A stretch of DNA of 64,000 bases. Origin: Muribaculaceae bacterium. Its GTDB lineage: Bacteria > Bacteroidota > Bacteroidia > Bacteroidales > Muribaculaceae. Shown here piece by piece: positions 16,465 to 25,196 of the stretch (position 1 is the first letter of the stretch; each line of letters starts with the position of its first letter). The position numbers and the translations under genes are program-made. A model generated the notes under the pieces. That model saw only the letters and a program-made list of their open reading frames with translations. It was not told the DNA's origin and did not search any database. The stretch lies in NCBI GenBank assembly GCA_022510385.1, contig JAFLTQ010000010.1:33686-97685 (forward strand). Direction: 5' to 3'.

Positions 16465-17613
16465 TTAATATTTATGAGTGGTAGTCTCTAATTCTTCCGA
16501 TGTCAGTTTCTTATGGTCCATAGAGCGCCACACATAGGCTATATATGCCAACACAAACGGAATTACAATCGACACATAACTCATAGCCTTGAGAGTGAAT
16601 TCTGATGAGGAGGCATTGCGGATAGTCAATGATGACGCCGGCTCAATCAGCGACGGATAGAAGGCGGTGTCACCATACCCTGCTGCCCAGAAGAGAGCTA
16701 TAACTGTTAAAGTAGTTCCTATGCCTGTAAACCATATTCCCTTAGTGAAATGCTTGGAAAATATAGATTTTATCAGTCCGAAAAGAACTAAGACAACACC
16801 GATGACAAGCGTCATTCCGGTCCACCACATATGGGTCAGATTATGGAAATATTTGTATGGCTCTTCGGTTGCTGTCACTGTCAAATCTTCATTTGTCGTG
16901 GCGTCATATCCGGTAATTGTGCAAATCATGGTGAGAAACCATAAGAAGAACACTACGAAAATCCCGCCATTGATTAAGGCTTTGTTTTTGAGGGTCTCAA
17001 AGAAATCGGGATCATCAATATTATTCATCATATAAAGGCTTGCCTGCATGCGTGCCAGGAAAAGCACTGCAACGCCAAGTATCAGATTCTTCCAATTGAA
17101 TATTGCTTCAAATCCATGTGACCCCGACCATTTTGATATGACAGGACTGTGGGTTTCCAAAAGGTTCCCTCTTGTCACAGTGAATTCTGCTCCGAAAAAG
17201 AACATAGACACCGCTACTCCAAGAAGAATACAGCCCACACATCCATTGATGAAAAGGAATGTATCATATGTCTTTGTTCCGTAAATATTCCCTTGTTTCC
17301 CTCGATATTCATAACTGACTGCCTGTACTATGAAGCTAAACAGTATGAGTATCCATAACCAATAGGCACCTCCGAAACTTGTTGAATAGAATAGGGGGAA
17401 CGATGCAAAAAATGCTCCTCCGAAAACCACCAAAGTGGTAAAGGTTAATTCCCATTTCCTTCCCATCGAATTGATGATTAGTTCCTTGCGCTTGTCTGAA
17501 CCGGCATTGAGCAGCATGGATTGTCCTCCCTGAACAAATAAAAGGAACACAAGGAGTCCGCCCAAAACAGAGATCAGACACCACCAATAATTCTGTAGAT
17601 ATTCTAAAGCCAT
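16465..17613 (-). CDS. cydB: cytochrome bd ubiquinol/menaquinol oxidase subunit II
   Basis: CydB, the second core subunit of cytochrome bd, which reduces oxygen to water with electrons from quinol and gives oxygen tolerance to gut Bacteroidales. The 382 residues form about eight to nine transmembrane helices. The N-terminal helix (WWCLISVLGGLLVFLLFVQGG) and the following charged segment GRKWELTFTTLVVFGGAFFA match the CydB family. It begins only 2 nt after the cydA stop. The electron donor is presumably menaquinol, since men genes are present in this window. Confidence 0.93.
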   Translation of the reverse strand: MALEYLQNYWWCLISVLGGLLVFLLFVQGGQSMLLNAGSDKRKELIINSMGRKWELTFTTLVVFGGAFFASFPLFYSTSFGGAYWLWILILFSFIVQAVSYEYRGKQGNIYGTKTYDTFLFINGCVGCILLGVAVSMFFFGAEFTVTRGNLLETHSPVISKWSGSHGFEAIFNWKNLILGVAVLFLARMQASLYMMNNIDDPDFFETLKNKALINGGIFVVFFLWFLTMICTITGYDATTNEDLTVTATEEPYKYFHNLTHMWWTGMTLVIGVVLVLFGLIKSIFSKHFTKGIWFTGIGTTLTVIALFWAAGYGDTAFYPSLIEPASSLTIRNASSSEFTLKAMSYVSIVIPFVLAYIAYVWRSMDHKKLTSEELETTTHKY

Positions 17614-17615
17614 AA

Positions 17616-19187
17616 TTAATGAGCGTAATCAATTTCCAAATCTGTTAACGATCTCTTTTGTATCTGTTTAATCATTATACTGATTTCAGCCACAAGCAAT
17701 ACTGTAAAAATAAGGGCAAACAGCCAGAATGTCAGGATCACCGACCCCGATTGTATCTCGCTTATCGCTGCCTTTGTCGGCAAGAGGTCTTGAACTGTCC
17801 AGGGTTGGCGACCAACCTCGGCTACCGCCCATCCTGCTTCAGAACATACCCACATAAAGGGCATTGATATCATGGCTATCCATTGTAGCCACTTCTTGTT
17901 TTGGAGCCAATCCTTGTGACTGTAAACGCAGAATAGCGCTACAACATAATAGAGCAGGAAGTAGGTGCCCAGAAAAACCATTATTCTAAAAGAGGTGAAA
18001 GTAAGACCCACCGGAGGAATCGCCTCTTCAACCGTATCGAAATATCCATACCCGAAATAGGGATAATATTGACGTAAATCTTGTTCGGCAGCCATCATTC
18101 CGGCTTCATCTTTATTTGCCCGCGCTATGTCATAGGCTCTCAAAGCCTCATGAGCCAACTTACCCTGACGAATACGCTCCGCATAACTTACGGTATTTAC
18201 CGTGTCGCCATTTTCATCAAGAGTGTAGCCTTGGATAATGTCGGCAATGCCGGGCACGTAGGCATGCAGGTCATGTTTTGCAAGTATAGATAGCCCATAT
18301 GGCACAGTGATGTCGAAGAGGTATTCATCCTCTGCATTATTCCAAGTTTTGTTGGGATTGACTATGCCCGCTGCTACAAGTCCGGCAGACTCATGCCCAT
18401 GATACAAGCCCTCCATCGCTGCCAGCTTCATTGGCTGATGTTTTGTCACCTCTACTGCGGAACCATCTCCGGTCCACATGGTAAGTAACAACCCTATCAA
18501 ACCTATCCAACCTCCTGCCTTGATAGAACGTTCGGCAAAGGAAATATTCCTTTTCTTATACATGAACCATGCGCTCACTCCGATTACAAAGACTCCGGCA
18601 AGAGCCCAGCCTGAAAATAGGGTATGTAGATATTTGTTTACTGCAATTCCGGAGAAAAGCTCCCAGAAATTGTTCATCACATTTCTCATCTGTCCCGGGT
18701 CAAATTCCATGCCCACAGGATATTGCATCCACGCATTCGCCACTAAGATCCATAAAGCCGACACCGAGGCACCAAACCATGTCATCCATGTGGAGACAAG
18801 ATGAAACCTTTCGCTGACTTTACCCCAACCAAAAAACATGACGGCCACAAATGTCGCCTCGATAAAGAAAGCTACAAGCCCCTCTATTGCCAATGGGGCT
18901 CCGAAAATATCTCCCACAAACCAGGAATAATTACTCCAGTTTGTCCCGAATTCAAATTCAAGGATAATACCGGTGGCGATACCTATTGCAAAGTTAATCC
19001 CGAATAAAGTCATCCAGAACTTGGTGGTTGCCAACCATTTTTCCGATTTTGTCTTTACATAGATACTTTCCATCACTGCCACTATCAGGGAGAGCCCTAA
19101 CGTGAGCGGGACAAAAAGCCAATGATATATGGCTGTCAAAGCAAATTGCCATCGCGACCACTCTACCACGGTCATTAAATCGTCCAT
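17616..19187 (-). CDS. cydA: cytochrome bd oxidase subunit I
   Basis: CydA carries hemes b558, b595 and d. The 523-residue protein begins RWQFALTAIYHWLFVPLTLG with the heme-ligand histidine near residue 22. It contains the quinol-binding Q-loop residues in KHQPMKLAAMEG (Lys and Glu, about 249-260) and a Met ligand candidate in SFRIMVFLG (about 394-402), and ends the conserved part with GWAVAEVGRQPW (about 451-462). The insertion after the Q-loop is of ordinary length. It lies 82 nt downstream of the DUF4492 gene. All key residues appear intact, so an active oxidase is expected. Confidence 0.95.
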   Translation of the reverse strand: MDDLMTVVEWSRWQFALTAIYHWLFVPLTLGLSLIVAVMESIYVKTKSEKWLATTKFWMTLFGINFAIGIATGIILEFEFGTNWSNYSWFVGDIFGAPLAIEGLVAFFIEATFVAVMFFGWGKVSERFHLVSTWMTWFGASVSALWILVANAWMQYPVGMEFDPGQMRNVMNNFWELFSGIAVNKYLHTLFSGWALAGVFVIGVSAWFMYKKRNISFAERSIKAGGWIGLIGLLLTMWTGDGSAVEVTKHQPMKLAAMEGLYHGHESAGLVAAGIVNPNKTWNNAEDEYLFDITVPYGLSILAKHDLHAYVPGIADIIQGYTLDENGDTVNTVSYAERIRQGKLAHEALRAYDIARANKDEAGMMAAEQDLRQYYPYFGYGYFDTVEEAIPPVGLTFTSFRIMVFLGTYFLLYYVVALFCVYSHKDWLQNKKWLQWIAMISMPFMWVCSEAGWAVAEVGRQPWTVQDLLPTKAAISEIQSGSVILTFWLFALIFTVLLVAEISIMIKQIQKRSLTDLEIDYAH

Positions 19188-19269
19188 ATATATTCTGTTG
19201 TTTAGTTGATATTGTTTATTTCTTCTTCCGGATCTCTTTTCTCTTAAACCCTCTTTCGACTTTTACCTT

Positions 19270-19494
19270 TCATCGGTTGATCAGCTCATTCCTGACATGG
19301 TCTGCCCTCTCTTCATCTGTGGAAAAATCGCGCTTTAGAAGGTTCGGGAAAAACAATAGTTTCATAACGACAAAGAAGATAAAGACTTTCACTAAGATTA
19401 TCACCCACAACGTCTTCCCGACCGTCATGTTACGGAATCCCTCATAATAGAGATCCCATATCCTCCTTGAAAGATTCTTTACCGCTATCATCAC
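19270..19494 (-). CDS. DUF4492 small membrane protein associated with cydAB
   Basis: A 74-residue protein with an amphipathic, basic N-terminus (residues 1-25), one transmembrane helix (about 27-48, VIILVKVFIFFVVMKLLFF) and a charged tail ending in NELINR. It matches DUF4492, which in Bacteroidota and Campylobacterota commonly lies directly upstream of cydA. A role as a small accessory or assembly subunit of cytochrome bd (compare CydX/CydH) is attractive but unproven. It is the first gene of the cyd operon and has its own promoter box 19 nt upstream. Confidence 0.85.
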   Translation of the reverse strand: MMIAVKNLSRRIWDLYYEGFRNMTVGKTLWVIILVKVFIFFVVMKLLFFPNLLKRDFSTDEERADHVRNELINR

Positions 19495-19512
19495 TCTGCG
19501 CTTTGTTTATGG

Positions 19513-19542
19513 CAAATTTAATAATATTTCTTTAACAGACAA
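19513..19542 (-). promoter_or_regulatory. promoter of the DUF4492-cydAB-chr-folC operon
   Basis: The minus strand reads ATTG, 19 nt, then TAAATTTG and C (19513-19520). The -7 element is perfect and the -33 has one mismatch. The leader to the ATG at 19494 would be about 14 nt. Confidence 0.6.
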
Positions 19543-19597
19543 TTTCACTTCTCTTTCATTTATATCCATTTTAAAAAATTTATTAAGAAAATTTGCT

Positions 19598-19605
19598 TAT
19601 CTTTG
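19598..19605 (+). promoter_or_regulatory. promoter -7 box for the DUF4494 gene
   Basis: TATCTTTG followed by C is a perfect TAnnTTTGC. Transcription near 19610 would leave about 19 nt before the ATG at 19629. It faces away from the cyd operon promoter, about 80 nt apart. Confidence 0.65.
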
Positions 19606-19628
19606 CTATATTATTAAAATTTGTAATA

Positions 19629-20087
19629 ATGGCTTTGTGGTTTGAATGTAAAGTGCGCTATGAGCGTATGGCCGAAAACGGCGTGGTGAAAAAAGTGAAT
19701 GAGCCTTATCTTGTTGATGCCCTCACCTTCACTGAGGCTGAAGCGCGTATTATCGACAAGATAACCCCATATATTTCCGGTGATTTCAGCATCTCGGCTG
19801 TAAAAAAAACAAAAATATCCGACATCTTTTTTGATGATCGTGGCGACCGCTTTTATATGGTGAAAGTCAATTTCATTTCCCTTGATGACAAATCGGGAGT
19901 TGAGAAAAAATCCGCTAATTTCATGCTCGTGCAGGCTTCTGATTTTGCCGACGCCTTAAAGAAATTCGAAGAGGGGATGAAAGGCACTCTTGCCGACTAT
20001 GAGATTGCCTCAATCACTGAAACTCCCTTGATGGATGTGTTCCCCTTCCAGTTGGGTGTTATGAAAGCGGGGGATGAGAAACAGTAA
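19629..20087 (+). CDS. DUF4494 domain protein
   Basis: A 152-residue soluble protein starting MALWFECKVRYERMAENG, matching DUF4494, a family found almost only in Bacteroidota. I use the ATG at 19629, because the open frame upstream runs through the promoter box. The fold seems mixed alpha/beta with no catalytic signature. No signal peptide or membrane helix is present, so it is probably cytoplasmic. The YggS gene starts 39 nt downstream, which could mean cotranscription. Function unknown. Confidence 0.88.
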   Translation: MALWFECKVRYERMAENGVVKKVNEPYLVDALTFTEAEARIIDKITPYISGDFSISAVKKTKISDIFFDDRGDRFYMVKVNFISLDDKSGVEKKSANFMLVQASDFADALKKFEEGMKGTLADYEIASITETPLMDVFPFQLGVMKAGDEKQ

Positions 20088-20126
20088 GATTAGATCGCTC
20101 ACCATAACAAAATAACGTTAAGCATC

Positions 20127-20792
20127 TTGAATATCGCGGAAAACATAAGGAAATATCGGGAGATGGTGCCTGCCAATGTGGAAATTGTTGCCGTCTCCAA
20201 ATTTCATCCGGTTTCCGCTATAATGGAGACTTATGAGGCCGGACAAAGAAGCTTCGGTGAGAGCCGGGTGCAGGAATTCCTCGAAAAAGAGAAGATGATG
20301 CCCTCGGATATAAAATGGCATTTCATAGGCCACCTTCAAACCAACAAAGTGAAACCCATTATTGGCAAAACTTCACTCATTGAAAGCGTTGATTCTATAA
20401 GATTGCTGGAATTAATCGAAAGAGAATCAGCAAAAGCCGGTGTTGTCACCTCAATTCTCTTGCAGGTGCATGTGGCGGCTGAAGAAGAAAAATTCGGTTT
20501 CTTCCCCGATGAACTGAAGGAATATTTGAAGGAAGGAAGTTTCCGGAATTTGAAAAATGTGAATATCTGCGGAATTATGGGAATGGCCACCAACACCGAG
20601 GATGGAAATAGAGTGAGGGCTGATTTCGCGGCTTTACATTCCATCTACCAAGAAGTGAAGGACATGTATGGATCTGAGCTTCCGAAATTCCGTCACCTTT
20701 CTATGGGGATGAGTGGTGACTGGCCCATAGCTGTAGAAGAGGGAGCAGATATCGTCAGAATCGGGTCGGCTATTTTCGGCGACAGGATATAA
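20127..20792 (+). CDS. YggS/PLPBP family PLP-binding protein
   Basis: Member of the YggS (PROSC/PLPBP) family, which binds pyridoxal 5'-phosphate in a TIM barrel and takes part in vitamin B6 homeostasis. The 221 residues include VAVSKFHPV (about 21-29) with the PLP lysine, FGESRVQEF (about 48-56), WHFIGHLQTNKVK (about 68-80), SMGMSGDWPIAVEEGA (about 192-207) and VRIGSAIFG near the end. I accept the TTG start because MNIAENIRKYREMVP matches the family N-terminus; the next ATG would remove the first helix. Confidence 0.93.
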   Translation: MNIAENIRKYREMVPANVEIVAVSKFHPVSAIMETYEAGQRSFGESRVQEFLEKEKMMPSDIKWHFIGHLQTNKVKPIIGKTSLIESVDSIRLLELIERESAKAGVVTSILLQVHVAAEEEKFGFFPDELKEYLKEGSFRNLKNVNICGIMGMATNTEDGNRVRADFAALHSIYQEVKDMYGSELPKFRHLSMGMSGDWPIAVEEGADIVRIGSAIFGDRI

Positions 20793-20873
20793 AAGGTAGG
20801 GAAAATCTTTTGCAACCACCTCCATATTGCCTTTTGAATAATAATAGAATCATAACCTTAAAAAAAACATATA

Positions 20874-22514
20874 ATGAGTGAACAAACAGCAATTCAAGCC
20901 AATCCGAAGGGAAGAATAATAGCCATTATCGCGATGATGTTTATGTTCGCGATGATTTCCTTCGTGACAAACTTAGCAGCGCCGATTGGCACAATCTGGG
21001 GCTATCAATTTCAGGGGAGCAGCTTCCTTGGAATGCTCGGTAACATGATGAACTTCCTTGCATATCTTTTCATGGGTATTCCTGCAGGGAAACTTTTGGT
21101 GAAAATCGGTTATAAAAAGACAGCTTTATGGGCTCTTGCAGTCGGTGCCATAGGTTTGGCAGTGCAATATGTCTCCAGCGTTTTCGGTGGCGAAATCCAT
21201 GTGGCTGAGTCATCGGTGACCGTTATGGAAAATATCAACGGTCAGGAATATCCGGTGGAGAAGACCATGCATATCGCACTCAACTTTATTATCTATCTTC
21301 TTGGTGCGTTTATTTCCGGTTTCAGTGTATGTATGCTCAACACGGTGGTAAATCCGATGCTTAACCTTCTTGGCGGTGGCGGTAACAAAGGAATGCAACT
21401 CCTTCAGACCGGTGGTTCTCTTAACTCCTTGTCAGCCACTCTCACTCCGTTCCTTGTAGGTGTTTTGATCGGTTCTCTCACCCCGCGTTCTCAACTCAGT
21501 GATGTTGATTCGCTTCTGTGGATTGCGATCGGTATCTTTATCGCAGCTTTCATTGTGATATGTTTTGTTAATATTCCGGAGCCTCAGGATGTTTCTTCAC
21601 AGACTAAGACCAAATTCTCTCACAGCCCCTGGAACTTCCGCCACACAGTGCTTGGTGTTATCGGTATATTCATTTATGTTGGTATCGAGATTGGTATTCC
21701 CGGCACATTGATGTTCTATCTTTCAGACCAGAAGAGTTCAGGAGCCGGTATCCTTGGTGATGCTTCTACTATTGCCGGTGCAATAGTGGCTATCTATTGG
21801 CTTCTTATGCTTGTGGGCCGTTTCACTTCAAGCTTTATTTCAGGAAAAGTCTCAACACGTAATCAGCTGTTAGCTGTATCCGGTGTAGGCGTGATATTGG
21901 TGGTGATGGCAATTTTCAGTTCTAAGGAAACCCAGATTGGAGTGCCGAGCATTATCTATGACCCGGTGGAGAAGACAGCGGGCACATTGAGCCAGGCAGG
22001 CATGCCGGAAAATGAGATCAAAGCTTTCATGCAGAATCCAAATGAAGAGGCTCTCGCACCTTACACCAACACTCAAACCATTATGACCGGAAACGGCCCC
22101 GTAAATAAAACAGTGGTAAATGAATCAAGCAAAGAACCGGCTGAAATAGTTTCGGCACTTGTGAATGCTCCGGGCGTGCCTATTGCAGCTTTGTTCTTGG
22201 TGCTTTGCGGGTTGTGCACCTCTGTAATGTGGGGAGGAATTTTCAACCTCGCAGTAGAGGGTCTTGGTAAATACACGGCGCAAGCCTCAGGTATCTTCAT
22301 GATGATGGTTGTAGGTGGTGGCGTTATTCCACTTTTGCAGCAACTCATCTCCGATGCAGTGGGTTATATGACGAGCTATTGGCTTATGGTAGGATGTCTC
22401 GGGTATATCTTCATCTATGCCCTTTGGGGATGCATCAATGTCAATAAAGACATCCCGGTGGATGATAGTGATGAGAAAAAACTGCTCGAAGAGCAATTGA
22501 TGAACGCTGAATAA
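20874..22514 (+). CDS. MFS transporter with two large loop insertions
   Basis: Major facilitator superfamily permease of 546 residues, longer than the usual 400-430. Twelve hydrophobic helices can be traced, with the style of the FHS-like sugar permeases of Bacteroidota. Two polar insertions stand out: about residues 105-140, after helix 3, and about 345-440, between helices 9 and 10. The second is nearly 100 residues long and contains IIYDPVEKTAGTLSQAGMP. The substrate is unknown. It follows YggS by 81 nt and is followed by a hairpin that probably ends transcription. Confidence 0.85.
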   Translation: MSEQTAIQANPKGRIIAIIAMMFMFAMISFVTNLAAPIGTIWGYQFQGSSFLGMLGNMMNFLAYLFMGIPAGKLLVKIGYKKTALWALAVGAIGLAVQYVSSVFGGEIHVAESSVTVMENINGQEYPVEKTMHIALNFIIYLLGAFISGFSVCMLNTVVNPMLNLLGGGGNKGMQLLQTGGSLNSLSATLTPFLVGVLIGSLTPRSQLSDVDSLLWIAIGIFIAAFIVICFVNIPEPQDVSSQTKTKFSHSPWNFRHTVLGVIGIFIYVGIEIGIPGTLMFYLSDQKSSGAGILGDASTIAGAIVAIYWLLMLVGRFTSSFISGKVSTRNQLLAVSGVGVILVVMAIFSSKETQIGVPSIIYDPVEKTAGTLSQAGMPENEIKAFMQNPNEEALAPYTNTQTIMTGNGPVNKTVVNESSKEPAEIVSALVNAPGVPIAALFLVLCGLCTSVMWGGIFNLAVEGLGKYTAQASGIFMMMVVGGGVIPLLQQLISDAVGYMTSYWLMVGCLGYIFIYALWGCINVNKDIPVDDSDEKKLLEEQLMNAE

Positions 22515-22528
22515 TTTAATAACTAAAT

Positions 22529-22556
22529 GAGCGACGGTCTTGTGCCGTCGCTCTAA
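22529..22556 (+). terminator. intrinsic terminator after the MFS gene
   Basis: GAGCGACGG (22529-22537) pairs perfectly with CCGTCGCTC (22545-22553) around a 7-nt loop, 15 nt after the stop codon. The following TAATAAACTCTT is only moderately T-rich, so some read-through into the next gene is possible. Confidence 0.6.
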
Positions 22557-22568
22557 TAAACTCTTATT

Positions 22569-22994
22569 ATGAAAAAATTAAATTTTCTTCTCTGCCTCTC
22601 TTTGGTGTGCCTGATGTGCAATTTCTCTTCTTGTTCTAAAGGAGGAGATTCTCCTGTGGATAAATATGTGGAAGTGATTGACCAGGCTACTAAAAATGCT
22701 AAAAATCTGAAAAGTCTGGACTATGCTGAGTTGCAAAGCTTGATTTCTCCGGAAACAGCACAACAAATTGCCTCTGAATTCCAAGATTATCAACTTACAG
22801 AGAAAGACAAGAAGAAACTGAAGAAAAGTTGTGACAGCTTTATGGAAGTGCTGTATGACAAACTTTTGGAATATAGCGAAATCCCCGATGAATATAAAGA
22901 TCAGATAAAAAGTCAACGTGATCTGGTGATCTCTGCATTAAATCAAAAGATTGATGCAGCAGAAACATTAGGAGATATCGACCACGTTAATTAA
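22569..22994 (+). CDS. unknown small lipoprotein
   Basis: I do not recognise the family. The 141 residues begin with a signal peptide (MKKLNFLLCLSLVCLMCN) and a lipobox-like FSSC (Cys about 22) followed by SKGGD, so the mature protein should be lipid-anchored; the Gly/Asp-rich start after the cysteine is compatible with surface export in Bacteroidota. The rest is largely helical and Lys/Glu/Gln rich, with no catalytic motif. It starts 54 nt after the MFS stop and 15 nt after the hairpin, and is followed by the tRNA-Pro gene. Confidence 0.7.
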   Translation: MKKLNFLLCLSLVCLMCNFSSCSKGGDSPVDKYVEVIDQATKNAKNLKSLDYAELQSLISPETAQQIASEFQDYQLTEKDKKKLKKSCDSFMEVLYDKLLEYSEIPDEYKDQIKSQRDLVISALNQKIDAAETLGDIDHVN

Positions 22995-23054
22995 AATTTG
23001 GGAATCCTCTTTAGTTTGTTTCAGAAGCTTTCCTTTAGAAGCAGCTAATAATTA

Positions 23055-23086
23055 TTTGCCGGTGAGAGATTTTTTTTGTAATTTTG
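23055..23086 (+). promoter_or_regulatory. promoter of tRNA-Pro
   Basis: TTTG at 23055-23058, exactly 20 nt, then TAATTTTG and C at 23079-23086: a perfect Bacteroidota promoter. Transcription would start about 14 nt before the mature tRNA 5' end at 23106. Confidence 0.85.
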
Positions 23087-23105
23087 CATCGCTTATAAAA
23101 AGGCA

Positions 23106-23180
23106 CGGGGTGTAGCGCAGTCCGGTTAGCGCACCTGCTTTGGGAGCAGGGGGTCGAAGGTTCGAATCCTTTCACCCCGA
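23106..23180 (+). tRNA. tRNA-Pro (anticodon TGG)
   Basis: Cloverleaf seen by eye: acceptor CGGGGTG (23106-23112) pairs with CACCCCG (23173-23179) and A at 23180 is the discriminator. The anticodon arm CCTGC-TTTGGGA-GCAGG has anticodon TGG, and the T arm contains GGTTCGAATCC. CCA is not encoded. It is a stand-alone gene with its own promoter and terminator. TGG reads CCA and, by wobble, other proline codons. Confidence 0.96.
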
Positions 23181-23193
23181 CAAAAAAAGAATC

Positions 23194-23228
23194 AGGCGTT
23201 TACTTTAGTAAGCGCCTGTTCTTTTTTT
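23194..23228. terminator. bidirectional terminator between tRNA-Pro and cysS
   Basis: AGGCGTTTACT (23194-23204) pairs with AGTAAGCGCCT (23207-23217), one G-U pair. On the plus strand it is followed by GTTCTTTTTTTA, and on the minus strand by GATTCTTTTTTTTG. It therefore can stop both the tRNA transcript and the converging cysS transcript. Confidence 0.85.
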
Positions 23229-24702
23229 ATTTTACACTCCATTCAACTCCGGTTTTTGTATCCTTGATATCAAAACCTAAGTCGTTCAATTTGTCACGTA
23301 TAAGATCCGAGGTGGCCCAATCCTTTTGAGCCTTTGCATTTTTCCTGATCTCCATTAATAAATCTACGGCACCCTCATAGGCTTTCGCTGAATTTCCCCC
23401 TTCAATATCTGTTCCGATATTCATCCCCAACAATTCGATGAAGAATATATCGAAGAGTTCTTTCAGTTTATCAATGTCATCTTTTGACAACTGGATTTCT
23501 CCGGCAGAAGCACTGTTGATGATTTTTGAAGCATCGAAGAGATAAGAAATCACTATCGGAGTGTTCATATCATCATCCATTGCCTCATAAGCCAACTTCT
23601 TATAATCAGCCACTTCAATACTTGACTTTTCTGCCGGCTGCAAACCGCTAAGACGTTTATAGGTCTCTATGAGTTTCTGCAATGCCTTTTCCGATGCCTG
23701 TAATGACTCGTAGGAGAAATCAAGTGTGCTCCGGTAGTGTGCCTGCAATATAAAGAATCTTATAACCATCGGAGAAACCGGACCTCCCAATAAAGGATGT
23801 TCTCCGGAAAAAAATTGCTCAAGAGTTATGAAATTATTATAACTCTTACCCATCTTTTTCCCCTCTATGGTGATCATATTGTTATGCACCCAATATTTCA
23901 CTGCATCATGTCCTTGAGCCGCCACACTTTGAGCAATCTCACACTCATGATGCGGGAAAAGGAGATCAAGACCTCCCCCATGAATGTCAAATGTGCTCCC
24001 CAGGTATTTCTCTCCCATGGTAGAACATTCGAGATGCCATCCCGGGAAGCCTTCTCCCCAAGGAGAGGGCCAATGCATAATATGTTCCGGTGAGGCTTTC
24101 TTCCATAATGCAAAATCAAGCGGACTATGCTTCTCATCCTGTCCGTCAAGACTTCTTGTCGCGGAGATTAGATCTTCTATATTTCTGCCCGATAACTTTC
24201 CATAGGGATGATCCCGATTATATTTGGGAACATCGAAATAGACCGAGCCATTGCTCTCGTAGGCATACCCCGCTTCAAGTATTTTCTTGATATATTCTAT
24301 TTGTTCTATGATATGACCGGAAGCATGTGGCTCTATGCTCGGAGGCAAAACATTCAATCTCTTCATATCATCATGATACCTGTTGAGATAGAATTGCACA
24401 ACCTCCATCGGCTCCAGTTGCTCAAGGCGAGCCTTCTTTTGTATCTTGTCTTCCCCTTCATCGGCATCATGTTCGAGATGACCGACATCTGTGATATTTC
24501 TGACATATCTGACCTTATAACCCAAATGTCGGAGATATCTGAACAATGTGTCGAAAGTGATGGCTGCCCGTGCATGTCCCAAATGAGCATCCCCATAAAC
24601 TGTGGGGCCACAAACATACATCCCGACATGCCCTTCATGGAGGGGCACGAAGGGTTGTTTCATCCGGGCAAGCGAATTATACAATGAAAGATTATGATCC
24701 AT
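23227..24702 (-). CDS. cysS: cysteinyl-tRNA synthetase
   Basis: Class I synthetase charging tRNA-Cys; 491 residues. The zinc and active-site cysteine lie in [18 protein letters not shown] (about 28-45), which also includes the HIGH-equivalent HLGH. Other zinc ligands are in WHLECSTM and HHECEIAQS (about 222-260). The KMSKS loop reads [10 protein letters not shown] (about 282-291), a Gly replacing the usual Ser at the middle position. The C-terminal part is the DALR-type helical anticodon region. It starts 6 nt after the DUF3467 stop and is clearly in that operon. Confidence 0.96.
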   Translation of the reverse strand: MDHNLSLYNSLARMKQPFVPLHEGHVGMYVCGPTVYGDAHLGHARAAITFDTLFRYLRHLGYKVRYVRNITDVGHLEHDADEGEDKIQKKARLEQLEPMEVVQFYLNRYHDDMKRLNVLPPSIEPHASGHIIEQIEYIKKILEAGYAYESNGSVYFDVPKYNRDHPYGKLSGRNIEDLISATRSLDGQDEKHSPLDFALWKKASPEHIMHWPSPWGEGFPGWHLECSTMGEKYLGSTFDIHGGGLDLLFPHHECEIAQSVAAQGHDAVKYWVHNNMITIEGKKMGKSYNNFITLEQFFSGEHPLLGGPVSPMVIRFFILQAHYRSTLDFSYESLQASEKALQKLIETYKRLSGLQPAEKSSIEVADYKKLAYEAMDDDMNTPIVISYLFDASKIINSASAGEIQLSKDDIDKLKELFDIFFIELLGMNIGTDIEGGNSAKAYEGAVDLLMEIRKNAKAQKDWATSDLIRDKLNDLGFDIKDTKTGVEWSVK

Positions 24703-24708
24703 GAAATA

Positions 24709-25008
24709 TCAGTTATTTCCAAAACCGCCGAGGTTGGCACCGGTACGTGGCTTGATTTCGCCAAACTGTGCCTCATATTTCTTGATATTGTCTGTGAGCG
24801 CAAACATCAATTGCTTTGCATTCTCCGGAGACATTATCACCCTGCTGACTACCGGCGCCTGCGGCATCCCCGGAGCCGTGTAGATGAAATCTATCATAAA
24901 TTCATTAGGACTATGACCTATCATTGCAAGGTTGCTATAACGCCCGTCGGCTATTTCAGGACGCAACTGTATCTGTAACTGATTTTTGTTTTGACTTTCG
25001 TTTGCCAT
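24709..25008 (-). CDS. DUF3467 domain protein
   Basis: A 99-residue soluble protein matching DUF3467: a first half with QIQLRPEIADGRYSNLAMI, then FMIDFIYTAPGMPQAPVVSR and a helix with MSPENAKQLMFALTDNIKKYE. The pattern alternates strands and one long helix. Function unknown; members are widespread in Bacteroidota. The gene is cotranscribed with cysS (6-nt gap) from a perfect promoter 46 nt upstream. No membrane or signal sequence is visible. Confidence 0.88.
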   Translation of the reverse strand: MANESQNKNQLQIQLRPEIADGRYSNLAMIGHSPNEFMIDFIYTAPGMPQAPVVSRVIMSPENAKQLMFALTDNIKKYEAQFGEIKPRTGANLGGFGNN

Positions 25009-25053
25009 TACTCTGTTTATTTAAATTAGTTTTCTTTTATTTAATCCCATATT

Positions 25054-25085
25054 CAAAAGTAAAAAATTTTCTTGAATATTCCAAA
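25054..25085 (-). promoter_or_regulatory. promoter of DUF3467-cysS
   Basis: On the minus strand TTTG (25082-25085), 20 nt, then TACTTTTG (25054-25061). Both elements match the Bacteroidota consensus perfectly. The leader to the ATG at 25008 is about 40 nt. Confidence 0.8.
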
Positions 25086-25141
25086 TAGAGGTAATTCACT
25101 CTTTTTTGAAACATAAATTTCCCACATTTTGTTTATTTATT

Positions 25142-25149
25142 TATCTTTG
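25142..25149 (+). promoter_or_regulatory. promoter -7 box for tcdA
   Basis: TATCTTTG is a perfect -7 match; TTTC at 25118-25121 lies 20 nt upstream as a one-mismatch -33 element. The leader to the ATG at 25197 is about 43 nt. Confidence 0.6.
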
Positions 25150-25196
25150 TTTGATTTATATATCGGAATCTGCTAAAACATTTATCGTAACTTGGC

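Noticed and set aside
24208..24687. 159-residue frame on the plus strand
   Set aside because: It lies antisense inside cysS, whose class I synthetase motifs cover the region; no promoter or homologous motif supports it.
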